Assembly (NCBI GenBank): GCA_000934455.1
Contig: KN883456.1
Coordinates: forward strand, 6,261 to 43,744
Direction: 5' to 3'
DNA length: 37,484 nucleotides
Source of the DNA: Apostichopus parvimensis
Taxonomy: Eukaryota > Echinodermata > Holothuroidea > Aspidochirotida > Stichopodidae
The notes beneath the pieces are model-generated. The model ran no database searches. It worked only from the letters and a program-made list of their open reading frames with translations, and was not told the origin of the DNA. The translations under genes were made by a program, and so were the position numbers. Numbering within the stretch: position 1 is the first letter of the stretch; each line of letters begins with the position of its first letter. Of the stretch, positions 1-19,977 are shown one piece after another.

Positions 1-1048
1 TAACCTACAGTGACCTATCTTTCAATTGACAGAAGGGAATTTAATACCACCTACGATTAACCCTTTATTGATAACGTCGGTCGTCACACTTCATTTGTTT
101 GATTAAAAAAATGATTCCGTGATCAAACGGACATGTTGTCAGTTTTATTGTTATTACATATGCTTAATACAAAATGCATAGGCTTAGTACATGTGCTTAA
201 CGTAGGCTGAATTCATAGGCATATGTTTAATACATGGCACTAGGCTTGGCATAATGCATATAACTAATGCATAGGCTAAATACGTAGGTTTACTAAGCTT
301 ACACATCACATACGCTACTAATTCAATTTGGAAATTTTACTTACGAGAATGACTTCAATTAGGCCACTGAAGAAAAGAGAACTCTGTATAGGCCTTCTGT
401 CGCATCAACAATCCACAAATATTATCTGCAGACCACCGAAAGTTTAAAACAATATGTATCATGCCATATTGTGAACACTTGTTATTTTTCCTTAAATCCA
501 GCCTTAGATTCAGGGATAATACTCATATGTCAAAGTTTTAATACATTTAAAAGAAAAGTGAAATATTTCTAGGATTAGGGAAAGGCACGCTATATGGATT
601 TAGGTGTATTATATGGATCGTGTAGGCCGACTTACATCTGTTCTTGGGTTAGTATTCAAGAGGTGTTTTCCTGAACACAAAATGTACAAGAAAGTCGATA
701 GATCGCCAAAACTAACTTGTTTCTATTTTGCCTTTACAGAGTCACTGATGTCCTATGTTCACATTTGTAGTTTTATTTCAAATGAGAAGTAGTCTGTGGC
801 TGTAAAAGGAGTAGGACTGAGGATGGGTTCTGGTTGCCATGGTAATTACATTCTGCTGATGTGAAGCAATAGGGGTGGAGCAAGGGCTAAACATTTAAGA
901 TGAGGCTGTATGATGTGGTTTCTGTGTTCAGGTATTCCCCTACATATTCCCACACTAAGTTGTGGCTTTAAATTGCCAACAAGACCATCAAGTTACACAG
1001 AAAAGCTCCAATCTTTAGAAAATGGAGAAATAAACTTGTGGATTTGAC
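1..1048. other. Intergenic, no gene seen
   Basis: AT-rich sequence downstream of PSMC2. About 160-300 has a loose repetition of words such as TGCATAGGCT and GCTTAATACA. The short open frames here show no recognisable protein features. Confidence 0.6.
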
Positions 1049-1059
1049 CTGTCCTCCTC

Positions 1060-1110
1060 CACCCCACCCCTCCAGCCCACCCCTGCAGCCCACCCCTCCA
1101 GCCCACCCTA
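1060..1110. repeat. Short C-rich minisatellite
   Basis: About 15-bp unit CCACCCCTCCAGCCC repeated three to four times, in the region that may form the distal PSMC2 3' UTR. Confidence 0.8.
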
Positions 1111-2213
1111 CAAAGCCTGTGAATAGTATGGCAGGTTACAACTATACAGTCATTGATCAGAGCTTGAACTAAATCAAAGAGACAAACATACTTTTTATTC
1201 CAGAGAGGTTTAATAACATTAGCCGAGTAATCAGCATACAGGATGTGTTTGTACGTTGATTTAACACAATCAATGTTGCAACTTATAAAAAGTCAAGACA
1301 GTAAATAATTGAGACTGGAGAATGTACCAAATGACCACATAGAACATCATCAACATTTAATCACTTACAATGTTTCCAGTCATAAGTGGATATCTTACAA
1401 TTCAACTTCTTTCCCTGGTAAGGTATTCTTCCATCAATATTTACCTTGATAATTGTTAACCCTAATAACTCAGCAAATATATGTTACTGCCTTTCTTGAG
1501 GATATCACTGACATTGTGTATTATTGGATTTAAAGGAAAAATCAACAAGTTTGCCCCAAAAATCATACAACAGGTGATAAAGGCAGGCTCTGCCACTCTG
1601 TAAACAGGATCATAGTGGACATGGATGATGGTGAAGGTTGTTAAATAAGGTTAAATTAACAACATACTGGAGTAGAAGTACAACTTTAATCCAGCTTTAC
1701 AGTAACACATGTACAAACATCTACAGACCAGGCTATATCAACAAACAACTGACACTGCTAATGATAAACAATAAATCTATCAGTTATTTAATACATCAAG
1801 TTATATTTTCTTCATATAGCCTGTTCCTTGGTGTCTAACTGTACTTGTAAGATGGAAAGAACTTATTAGTTTCATGTAATTTGCTAGCTGTCATATATGT
1901 TTACCATACAATTAGAGTCTTTTACATGTTGACAAAAGCAGCAGAACAACTTTTAACTAAGATCCATCTTAAATCAAGGTATTAAAGTAAGCAGTCAATG
2001 TTACAAACAACACAACATGACACTGTCAGGTTAGATGTTGTCCAACTTAATATGTGTATCGTAGAAGGACTGTCAGTGAGGGCCTCTATACTGGTTGTCT
2101 CTTTGTTACCTGCATAGACATCATCCATTGATGAAGACAGATTACGAGACTCCAGTCATGGTTTGAACTAACCCTCTATGAACACAGCCACTATCCTTAC
2201 TGCTGATAAGTAT

Positions 2214-10434
<8,221 letters not shown>

Positions 10435-10574
10435 TGTGGAATCTTGTGATGAAGTCTCTGCTGGTTCGGCAACAGAGTGTATGCAAGTCGCAATTTTGAG
10501 TGACCAAATTACAAAACAATGTATATGCTATATCCAGTAGGCAAGCGAAAGATTGTGGTGGCGTACTCTGATAT

Positions 10575-10985
10575 GGTGGCATACTCAAATTAGAGTCTAT
10601 ATCAGTCCGCCCGAATATTCTCTTATCTCAGGGAAAATGCAAAATGCAGGGGGGAACATTTGTTTTGATATATGTTGTCAATCACGATCTGGTTTTGTGG
10701 CTTACATGTAGAAGAACATGAATGGAAGTACATGTGATGCAAAACTTGGGTCAATTGAGACAATTTAACCCCTTTAGGCCTCTCAGGAGCAGCGAACCGA
10801 AATATTTTAATACTGAGTGAAGAGGTTTGTTTACAAGTGACGAAAACTTCAGGCGGTGAAAGCAGAAAATCTTCATGGTCATGATACAAAAAATTGATGG
10901 TGCCGTTGATGGCCAACTATCCAGTGATGGGTGGCGTTTAGCTAGTGAAAACTTCTATCTAGACTTAGAGCCAATATTACTTTTA
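10575..10985 (+). mobile_element. Second copy of the 468-bp TIR element, running into an assembly gap
   Basis: It begins GGTGGCATACTC and follows the copy at 29263-29730 throughout, with substitutions and small indels. It is cut by the run of N, so the right terminus is unseen; about 58 bp would be missing by comparison. Another TIR-like GGTGGCGTACTC lies just outside at about 10557, perhaps the relic of a nested insertion. The left end is 141 bp upstream of the PSMC2 start codon, so it borders or overlaps the PSMC2 promoter. Confidence 0.75.
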
Positions 10986-11095
10986 NNNNNNNNNNNNNNN
11001 NNNNNNNNNNNNNNNNNNNNNNNNNNNNNNNNNNNNNNNNNNNNNNNNNNNNNNNNNNNNNNNNNNNNNNNNNNNNNNNNNNNNNNNNNNNNNNN
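10986..11095. other. Assembly gap (110 N)
   Basis: This run of N begins inside the TIR element copy at 10575. The resumed sequence does not match the end of the complete copy, so the gap probably hides the element's right end and more. Confidence 0.99.
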
Positions 11096-12599
11096 ATGAA
11101 AATAAGGCATCGAAATAAAATATCTTCCACGAATTCGCAATACTGAACATCAAACTTCGGTACAAAGAGTCCAAATTTTGAGGAACAATTCAAATTCCTG
11201 ATATAAAAGTCCATCCTCATTTGGGAAGGGAAAGAATTTCCATAGTAAACAAATCTCATTTCAAGAAATCGTTGGCAATTGTGAGATAAAATGTCTAGGT
11301 TTCAGCTGGAAACTGTTGAAAGTTTGATACAAAGTGTTGAAATGTCAATGTTTCTATATCGGAAATATTTGAGCAAATAGTAAACAAAAAAGTCAAAATT
11401 GAGTGAAGGCCTAAATAAATACTGGAAACTTTGAGATAAAATTTTGTTGGAAAGTCAGCCCTAGGGAAAATAGTTGAAATTTGGTGATAGAATGTTAAAA
11501 TTATAGCATCACTAATTTCAAGGAACAAAGCAAAATGTTCATATAAAGGTAATTGAAATAAGTTGACGATTAGAGATTACAACTTGAAATTTCTATGTAT
11601 CTAAAATACCTCATTAGACCACATTAGTTTGACAATCTAGGATGTTAAGTCAGTTTGGAAATTAAATGCAATTTGCTACAGTACTTTAGGAGTCAGTGAA
11701 GGTTAGTTGCTATGATTGCTATGCAAAATGCTGTTTTCTGGTTTCCATTGCAAATAATTACAATGCCGTAGCATTTTGCAAAACCAAAGAGAGTTGGGTG
11801 GTTGCTAGGCAATTCAATGCTGCTTGGCCTACCTCCACATTCAGATTATCCAGTATATGTATCCTGATCTTAATAGCATGTTGAGGGGAAACAATTAGCC
11901 TATAGACACCCATGGGAGATCAGTTGCATTAAACTTTGAGAGACCTGTTACATTTACTGTTGATGAAATTGGATTTGATTACGTTTTTACAAAGATAAAA
12001 GAGAACTAATGACTGGGGACATGGTAAGGATTAAAACAAATCTATTTATTTGCTAACATTGAAAAAGGCACATTAAATTTATTCAGACAGGGATACAAAA
12101 ATGTAACAAAATAATGATGGATAAGACTCGCATGACAAACATTTTATCATTGCATTGCATGGATGGAAAGGGTACTTCAATGAATAAGGGTGGTAGTTAT
12201 CTATTATTGTTGACAGCATGTGACTGCAGTATTACATCAGCATGTCACTTCAGTAAGAGGGTAGTCTGTACAGTAATAATTTTTACTCCATTAGTGTAGT
12301 AAATGTATTACTATGTTAACCACTGACTTGGCCATTGTGGGGAGGTGGAGGGGAGGGGGTGTTTGCCAACTTTTTCAAACTCCTTTCAAAATGCTTACGT
12401 TTATAACACACACACATAGTTGTATACACATTTAAATTTAAACTGGTACTACACAAATCATGGAAATGATAGCGCCATTTTGCATCTTAGTTCCCAACAC
12501 TTTCCCTTTGGCACCTCCCCAGGACATGCATCAGCCCCCCCCCCCCCAATTTTTGTTTTTTGATATTAACTCATGTACAGTAGTGTGCTACTCGTTGTA
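11096..12599. other. Intergenic, diverged repeats only
   Basis: From 11096 to about 11560 there are loosely repeated words around AAGGAACAA, GAAACTTTGAGATAAAAT and TTGAAATTTGG, suggesting a decayed repeat. No protein-like frame is found. A C-run lies near 12534-12547. Confidence 0.5.
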
Positions 12600-12611
12600 C
12601 ACTGATTGCTT

Positions 12612-13087
12612 CAAACATAGACTGTATGATAGATAGTCCATTGCTTAAACAATGGCCTATTGTACAACATCAAACATAGACTTTATGATAGATAGTCCAT
12701 GGCTGAAACAATGGCCTCTTGTACAACATCAAACAGACTGTATGAGAGATAGTCCATGGCTGAAACAAAGGCCTATTGTACAACATCAAACATAGACTGT
12801 ATGATAGATACAGTAGTCCATGGCTGAAACAATGGCCTATTGTACAACATCAAACATAGACTGTATGATAGATAGTCCATGGCTGAAGCAATGGCCTCTT
12901 GTACAACATCAAACATAGGCTGTATGATAGATAGTCCATGGCTGAAACAATGGCCTATTGTACAACATCAAACATAGACTGTATGAAAGATAGTCCATGG
13001 CTGAAACAATGGCCTCTTGTACAACATCAAACATAGACTGTATGATAGATAGTCCATGGCTGAAGCAATGGCCTATTGTTCAACATA
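12612..13087. repeat. About 60-bp minisatellite, eight units
   Basis: The unit begins CAAACATAGACTGTATGATA and continues with GATAGTCCATGGCTGAAACA and ATGGCCTATTGTACAACAT. Eight units differ by single substitutions and small indels (for example CAGTA inserted in the unit near 12810). It lies between PSMC2 and ICMT. Confidence 0.95.
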
Positions 13088-15031
13088 ACGTTATATTGTC
13101 ATCAGCAGCAGGAACACTATAAAACTCTGATGACTGCAATATATAACACCTTATTTATAACATAATTATTAAAATATACAAAAACAGATTAAGTAACATT
13201 TCAAACATTCAATCTCTCATCATTAGCAAGGAAAATATTAATTTCAAAATATCAATTTTGTAATAGAGTATTTTACAACCATTCATTAAGAGTCTTACTA
13301 TCAGCCTCTTTGCTTTGCTGTCAGGTCAAACCAAATAACTTTCCAATATGAAATAAATTATGCTTTTGAAGCTGCCAACTGCTCAGCTGCAGGAGATTTA
13401 TAAAGTATTGTTACAGAATGATTTAAATTTACAATATGTGAAATAATTGTTATGGAATAAAAAGTAACCACACTGGTTTATTTTTGAAATGTTAACAATT
13501 CCAGTCCCTTAAGACAGTCTCCTCTTAGGTCCAATGACAGTGACCGGTAAATCCAGAGGTTTGGGGGTTCCTTGTCTTAAATGCTTTTAGTCAGTTATAT
13601 CATTGATCTATGTGAGCACCAACCAATTGAGACACTAAATATAATAAGTAGTCACTTATATGAAATGTGAAGAAATGGATAAATCTTTGTAACCTAAGAT
13701 AACAAAACAGTATGGCTACAACTTCCTTTAACCATTTTGATTAGTGAATGAAAGGTACACAGGTTTAATCAATTCATTGTATGAGTTTTCAGAGCCCAAC
13801 CTTTGCTTAACTCACATGACCTTTGGTTGCCCATACTACTAAAGTGAGACACAAATGTTGAAATATAGCTTCTAATGAACTAATGAAAGACAAACATAAA
13901 ACTAATTCCATCCCTGAACCTTGACTCAAAGTGACCAAACTCAAACCCTTCTTCAGAGTCCCTAATGAAACTAAAGTAACCCTCTTATGATATTACACAT
14001 ATTATTCTCTCTCTGACAATTGATCAGGTTTATTCTACTTTTTTATGACTACCTTGGAAAACATATTCCCAAAGTTGATTCGTAACCTTATTTCATCAAA
14101 TTGCTTTTTTTTATTTGGCAAAAAATAAAACTGTCCTTGGATGAGTTTATACCTAATATTAAAGCTACTATTATTAAAATATGAAATAAAATTACACTAT
14201 ACATAGATTTACTGACAGCCAATAAACATAAAATTTAGCAGGGCTTGCAGAACAAATTGAACCAAACAATTTAAATACCATTCTACTTTAAGGGCTCATC
14301 AGTTAGAGTGGCTGAACTGCCAAGGCAAGGAAACAAGTGGATATGCTATGCAGCTTTCTAGGATCAAGAGATAATTTGAAACATAAAGAATATTATCTTA
14401 ACTTTATATTGAATATTTGTCAATGGAAAATGGTGTTGAAATATGCTCTTTTTGACCATACTTTTTATTGGAAGTTTACAAACCTTATAGTTTTGACTCA
14501 ATCACACAGTAATACATGACACTGCTGTAGCCAATCTATACATTGACTTGTTTAAACATCGATCTGTTATATGTGTGGCTACCCCCTGATCCCAAACGAA
14601 GGAAAGCATCGATTCACAGATATAAATAATCTCAACCATTTTGAATGAATGCCTGGACTAAGTTGAACAAATCCTGCATTTGTATAAACCCACTGATGTT
14701 AACTGCATAGAACATTCTCCAGCTTGAACCTGTTTCTGACAGTTACACTGATAATTTAATTTCAGGTTGAGTCAACCGTCTCGCAGTTGCAATATACAGT
14801 AGGTCTAAGCTGTTTCAAAACAAGATGTTATGTTTTGTCCAAGGGGAGATTTCATTTGGTATTGCACACTTATGTCACCAAAGGCTGACTTCAAACTGAT
14901 AATTCTTTGAATTTTCTGGAAAGATGAGATGATCTGAAACTGGTTACAAGTATGTTGCCATAATAGCTCTGCAGGCTTTGGACAATCTCTGCTATTTGAG
15001 GTCCAGCATTTGCCACGTAGTCAAAGAAGTA
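13088..15031. other. ICMT 3' UTR and downstream spacer, no gene seen
   Basis: AT-rich sequence. The part next to 15031 is presumably ICMT 3' UTR, with candidate minus-strand poly(A) signals at 14755-14760 and 14463-14468. No coding signal is seen on either strand. Confidence 0.5.
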
Positions 15032-18000
15032 TCAAAGTTCCATTCGGTACCCTTTGATGAAAGGAAGTTTGGTTCCGACTTGCCTCTGGTATTTCAGATA
15101 ACTCTCACCGAAAAAATGAACTAAGGTTATTTCTTCATCCTCTACTCTTTCTTTGAAGAATCTCCAAGATGCAAATGTGTAGGCGAAGAGACATAAAGGG
15201 TTGCATAGCAGAATCTGTTCAAGATAAAATGAAATTTGAAGTAAGTTATTTGCCTAGAATGAGATTCAATCTAGTAACTTTAAAATGACCAGTCCTTGTT
15301 CTTTACCAACTAGGGTATCCAGTCCCTAGTTGGTGGTGATCCCTGTATAACCATGTCCTCACTGTGCATGCCACCCAGAAGGCACAGGTCCTTGCAAACA
15401 GTTTAACATGAGATCACAAATCTGTTTCATTGAAGACAACATACAAAATGCTTTAGGTTAGTTGGGAGACAACAGGACTTGTAAAACCTACTGTGATTGC
15501 TTTGAATTCTGTTCATTCCTACTGTTTGAATGAACAACTGCTGTTGATATTGGCACCTTATAAATGTATTCTAATTGATTTATTATGTACCTGTACTCAA
15601 TATATTCCCAGTCAGTTTTTCTTTGTTGTTTCACAAAAAAGACAACATTTATCCCATGTTTAGAAGGATGACTGCACTAATATTGTAATTCAGTTTAGAC
15701 CATTCATTAGGGTGCTTGATGATATGTTGAGATGTTTTCATTGAACCTCAACACTCAAGTATCAACAAACTGTATTAGACTACCAAGAGACACACTTGCT
15801 ACCAATTTATAACAACAAGAAAACCAACGAATGTGAAGAAATGAGATCCCATGTTTAAACTATCAATATTTAACAATATACTGTAAATCTTGAAAAACGT
15901 TAACCATGCCCCCCTTAAACTCCCTAGCAACATACCCACATGACAAATGGGAGCAATGCTAGTAGCTTAAGGGACTTAAGAGCTTAAGGAAAAACAAATT
16001 CTGTAGATGCAGGTTTGCAGATCTTCATTGGCATACACATCATCATACACCAAAACTAGATAAAGGTCTTTGTTGCAAATTTATAAACATATTATTCTCA
16101 ATTTTCTCTAAAAATCCATAAATGAGATACCTGAGTGCCCACACTCCAGTAGAACCAGCCTACATATGATGGATGCCTGGACCAAGCATAGATACCATGT
16201 GTCACCAAGTGATGGTCTTCATCTTTAGTCATTTGTATATAATGGTTAAAACTCCTCCCAGCTGTAAGCATGGCTATCTTCCTCATAAACTCTCCTGACA
16301 CACAGAGTACAAGTCCAACCAACATTATAGGCCAACACTTTATTGCTGAAATATAATCAAAATATAAACCAAAAACATAAATAAGATAATAGTGGAAAGT
16401 AGAAACATTATTTACAATTCTCTGATACTGCATGCATTATTAAGGTATTGAAATTCAATGTAGACAATTTCCTGAATAATTCTGGATTAAGATAATTTAT
16501 TTATACTGACAATGTGAAGGTCAATAAACCTTGTCCACTCCCACAAATGAATAACATTACATGCTGGTCAACATGGGATAAACAATGAACACACACCACA
16601 TTTTTGTGCATTATCACTGTGGAGAAGATACTAACATGAATGACTTCATATCCCAGTTCATACAGGAGCAGTGCTTGTACACTATGTAGAAATCCAAAAT
16701 ATTAAACATTCTTAATTAATTGGGAGATACTCTTTTCTTTGTTCTGACACCTATTCATTTACTTTCCAACTCATTACAATAATGCTGCATCATCAAATCT
16801 GGGAAGAGGTTGGGAGTCTGCACAATGTGTCTTCCCCTCCCCTCCCTCCTCTCCCCTATGAAAGGGCACCAGAAAAGAGAAATACTGTTGTTGAACCGAA
16901 TAATGAGTGAACTCATTTATTTTGGGGAATGAATGCCTTAACATTGTCTTAGCTAATTGCAGTTACAATTACACCAAGAATACTCACAAGGAAAGAAATA
17001 CAGCTCTAAGAAAAATTCCATCCAGCTGGAGAAAGCAGCAATGGCATATGCAAAGCTATGGTTAAGAAGGAATGATTCCACCGTCAGACTTGGGTATTGG
17101 TACAAGGCTGTAAACATAAACTCTGAAAAGTGAAAGAAACTAAGAACACAAAGATACCAGCCAAATCCAGCCACTGGAAGATGACCAAGACTGAGTATGG
17201 TTCCACCTCCAAAGACAATACCCAGAAATAAGGCCTGTAGGGACATCTGCAAATGAAGAAAAGATGTATTGTCAAACAAAGAAATTAGTTGAGCCTTTGC
17301 AGATGGATGAATAACCAGAAATATTTCATAGCATTTCTATGTAACAACACACTGAAGATCTCTTGCATGAAATAATATCTGGTGAGACTCAGAACTTTAG
17401 CAAAATATAGGCCTTGGAGTCAAATTCATGGCCTGGGTGTCAAAATTTGAATACAAACACAGAAGGGTTAAAATTGGCTAAATTTTCTTTCATAGACAGT
17501 GAGTCTAGGCAACCAGTTTTGTGAATGGCATCCAAGTTTTCAACAGCAAATTTATTGCAACAATTGGCTAGAAATATATATTTTTTTATATTACATATTT
17601 ATCTAATCTAACTTTGCTTTCCTTACCCAAAAGCATTTAATTCCCTGGAACTGAGAACTGTTATTTAATGAAGGGATGCACACATGTTGTAGGTGATCAT
17701 CAATGCGCACTTGACACTTGCTGACTTGCACTTGTGGATATACAAAATCACATTCACCTGCTAGCTATGAATCATTTTTAAAACTTGTGGGAAACCTTAC
17801 AGGTTACTGTACATATTTCACGTCAATACTTACAGATGTGAAATTAGACATTAAAGAGGTGTACTGTGCTGTTAACACAGACATCACTTGGAAATAAATA
17901 CCTATGTAGGCCTATGTAAGTTTATGTAGGCCTGCTTTTGAAAAAGAAGTCAGTACAAGCAGTGTCTTAGAAATGGTGGAGCTATTCACCAAAACTATTA

Positions 18001-19977
18001 GCATAGTGCTCATACTTATTGACCCAATCCCCGGGTGAATAAGTAATGCACTGCTGCTTATTTACCTGATTATAGGTTAAATGAAACTGCTCTAATGCTT
18101 ATTTTGGCAACCGTTGAAAGATAAAAAATCATTTTTGGCACAACCTTGCATTTAAGACCTGATTATAAAACCAAATGCCTAAATATGCCTCGGAATGCCC
18201 CCTTTGACATCTACATGTAATAGTTTACTTGTATTCTTCTTGGAAATGACCCCAGACCCACGATACTAGAGTTGACTTCAAGGCCGTCAGGAGTCAGGGA
18301 CAAACCACTTTGAGACTGACTGATTAGATGGTATTCATTTATGCAATTACTTGCCTCTATGGCTTCATTTCTCTGAGCTCAAAACACTTTCCAACCTGAT
18401 GCTTGGCTTCCCTATCTATGGTTAGAATGACCCCATAATATTTATTCTAATGTTCCCACAAGACTTACAGTTGAGAAGAATCCCTGGAGACATCTGCCTT
18501 GTCAAGTCTGTTAATACCCCCTAATTGACACATTTGTGCATAATCTTACATTTTTTGCTTTTAATGTCATGAAACAATTTACAAAACAGTACTGTATAAA
18601 GTATGCATGCCTAGATGTAGCAGACAGATCGTTCTTATGAGGTAGTGGTTATCTCGAGGTAATTTTGTTTACTTTTAAAGAGAAAGATTTCCAAAAGCAA
18701 AAAATACTTGCAAAATTGGGGGAGTGTGTAAAAAGCTTTAAAATGATCCAAAATTTCATCAGCACATCCCTGAAAAAGATTCATACTCCTAGAAAACATA
18801 CCTCTGCTAAAGGTGCAAAAAGGTTAGTTTGCCTGCAGTAGGGTTGCCACGGTCATATCTAGGAATATTTTGGTGTGTCAATTACGGGGGTGTATCAACA
18901 TGAAGCCTAAGCTATACTAAGTTAGGCATATTTGCTTGATTCTTCTTTTGAGAAGAGGATCATTCAAGGTTGAATTTGAAAGTTAGGCCTAAAGTTAGGC
19001 CTTAAACTATAGTAACATACCTAGCCTAGCTGCTCATCAGTGTGATCTCAAAACGGCTTTCAGAAAGTGTTAGCCGGTTTCTTACTTTACCACTATGACA
19101 ATGACATTCGTAGCCGGTTCCAGTGCCATTCCGCCATAGGTACATACCGCCATACCATTCCGCAGTAGGTTTTGATCCTTTCCACTATGGCAGAAAGGAT
19201 CGAAACCTACTGTGGAAAGGTACATTTTTGGAATGTTTTTTACACAGGAATGTATCAGTGAAACTTTCTTTGCTTGATTCGCAAGGAAGGGTGGGTGCAC
19301 CGTCTTCAAATGTGACGGTTCGCTGGATAGACTGAATTGTAGTTATGACAAGATTGGCGAATAGTGACAGTCTTGAATGTAATTGATTGAATAGTTTTAA
19401 TTGTAAGGTCGTAAGAGTCGTTACACTGTCTTCAAATATAAAATATAATTGGTTGAATAAATCGTATTATTCTATTAAATTAAGGTTGATTGTTTAACAA
19501 CAAAAAAGACCCATTCTCATTGTTGATCTAAATGACCGATCTTGTGGGCCTGAGGTAGTGTGAAGCGAAGCAATATACAGTGTATATAGGCCTACAGTGC
19601 ACCTACAATAATGTGCTCTTTCCGCCATACAAAATATCTTTGCCGCCAGTAACATGGCGGAATGGCACTTTTTCTATGGTGGAAACAGCACATTTTGTAT
19701 ACATGTACCGATGCCGGAATGACACGGCCCCTTCGTAGCCTAGTCTATGCCTAACGTACTATAGGTCTCTTACCAATCGATGCTCACGTCGCCTTCTGTA
19801 CCGTAATAGAATTGTGATGAAATTTATAAGAGCAAACGCGAATAAGAGCAACATATGATTAGATAAATTCTTATCATTCGCCTTCCATAGGAACACGAGC
19901 AAGTAATGGAGAAAGAGCACAGAGTTTCCGATGAAAAACCATCGTAAACTAAGAGATGCCTCTGGAGGAATGGCCAT
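15032..19977 (-). CDS. ICMT: Protein-S-isoprenylcysteine O-methyltransferase, complete, 4 exons
   Basis: This is an ER-membrane enzyme that methylates the C-terminal prenylcysteine of CaaX proteins (Ras, Rho, lamins) with S-adenosylmethionine, the last CaaX-processing step. Exons: 19774-19977, 16988-17246, 16131-16345, 15032-15214. The phases join to 286 aa (human 284). Hydrophobic segments lie at about 12-31, 41-58, 70-88, 97-116 and 159-176. The methyltransferase core is in exons 3-4: HLVTHGIYAW, then RHPSYVGWFYW from residue 211, then RFFKERVEDEE (about 244-254) with the paired acidic residues typical of the family, ending LPFIKGYRMEL. The ATG at 19977 has A at -3 and G at +4 and aligns with the family start. 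The frame stays open upstream, but only with a TTG, so I did not extend it. Intron 1 (17247-19773) carries a foldback element 42 bp from the exon 1 donor. Candidate poly(A) signals are 14755-14760 (ATTAAA) and 14463-14468 (AATAAA) on the minus strand. Confidence 0.97.
17247..19106. other. ICMT intron 1, distal part, nothing recognised
   Basis: There are TAGGCCTA-like words near 17903-17935 and 18955-19010 and otherwise no repeat or coding signal that I can support. Confidence 0.5.
19107..19740. mobile_element. Foldback/TIR element with 9-bp target duplication in ICMT intron 1
   Basis: The 9-mer TTCGTAGCC occurs at 19107-19115 and 19732-19740. Directly inside are diverged terminal inverted repeats of about 24-30 bp (core 19123-19146 against 19702-19725, about 20 of 24 positions matching by eye). 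Internally there are further hairpins: GTAGGTTTTGATCCTTTC at 19165-19182 pairs with 19192-19209 at one mismatch, and TGTGCTCTTTCCGCCATA near 19613 pairs with sequence near 19675-19692. The word ATTCCGCCAT recurs in both orientations. There is no coding capacity. A 9-bp duplication is typical of Mutator-like elements, but the superfamily is a guess. Confidence 0.6.

Noticed and set aside
604-792. 62-codon plus-strand frame
   Set aside because: Low-complexity composition, no protein-like features and no splice context.
10875-11259. Open frames crossing the run of N
   Set aside because: They are open only because N codons are read as unknown residues; the left part belongs to the TIR element.
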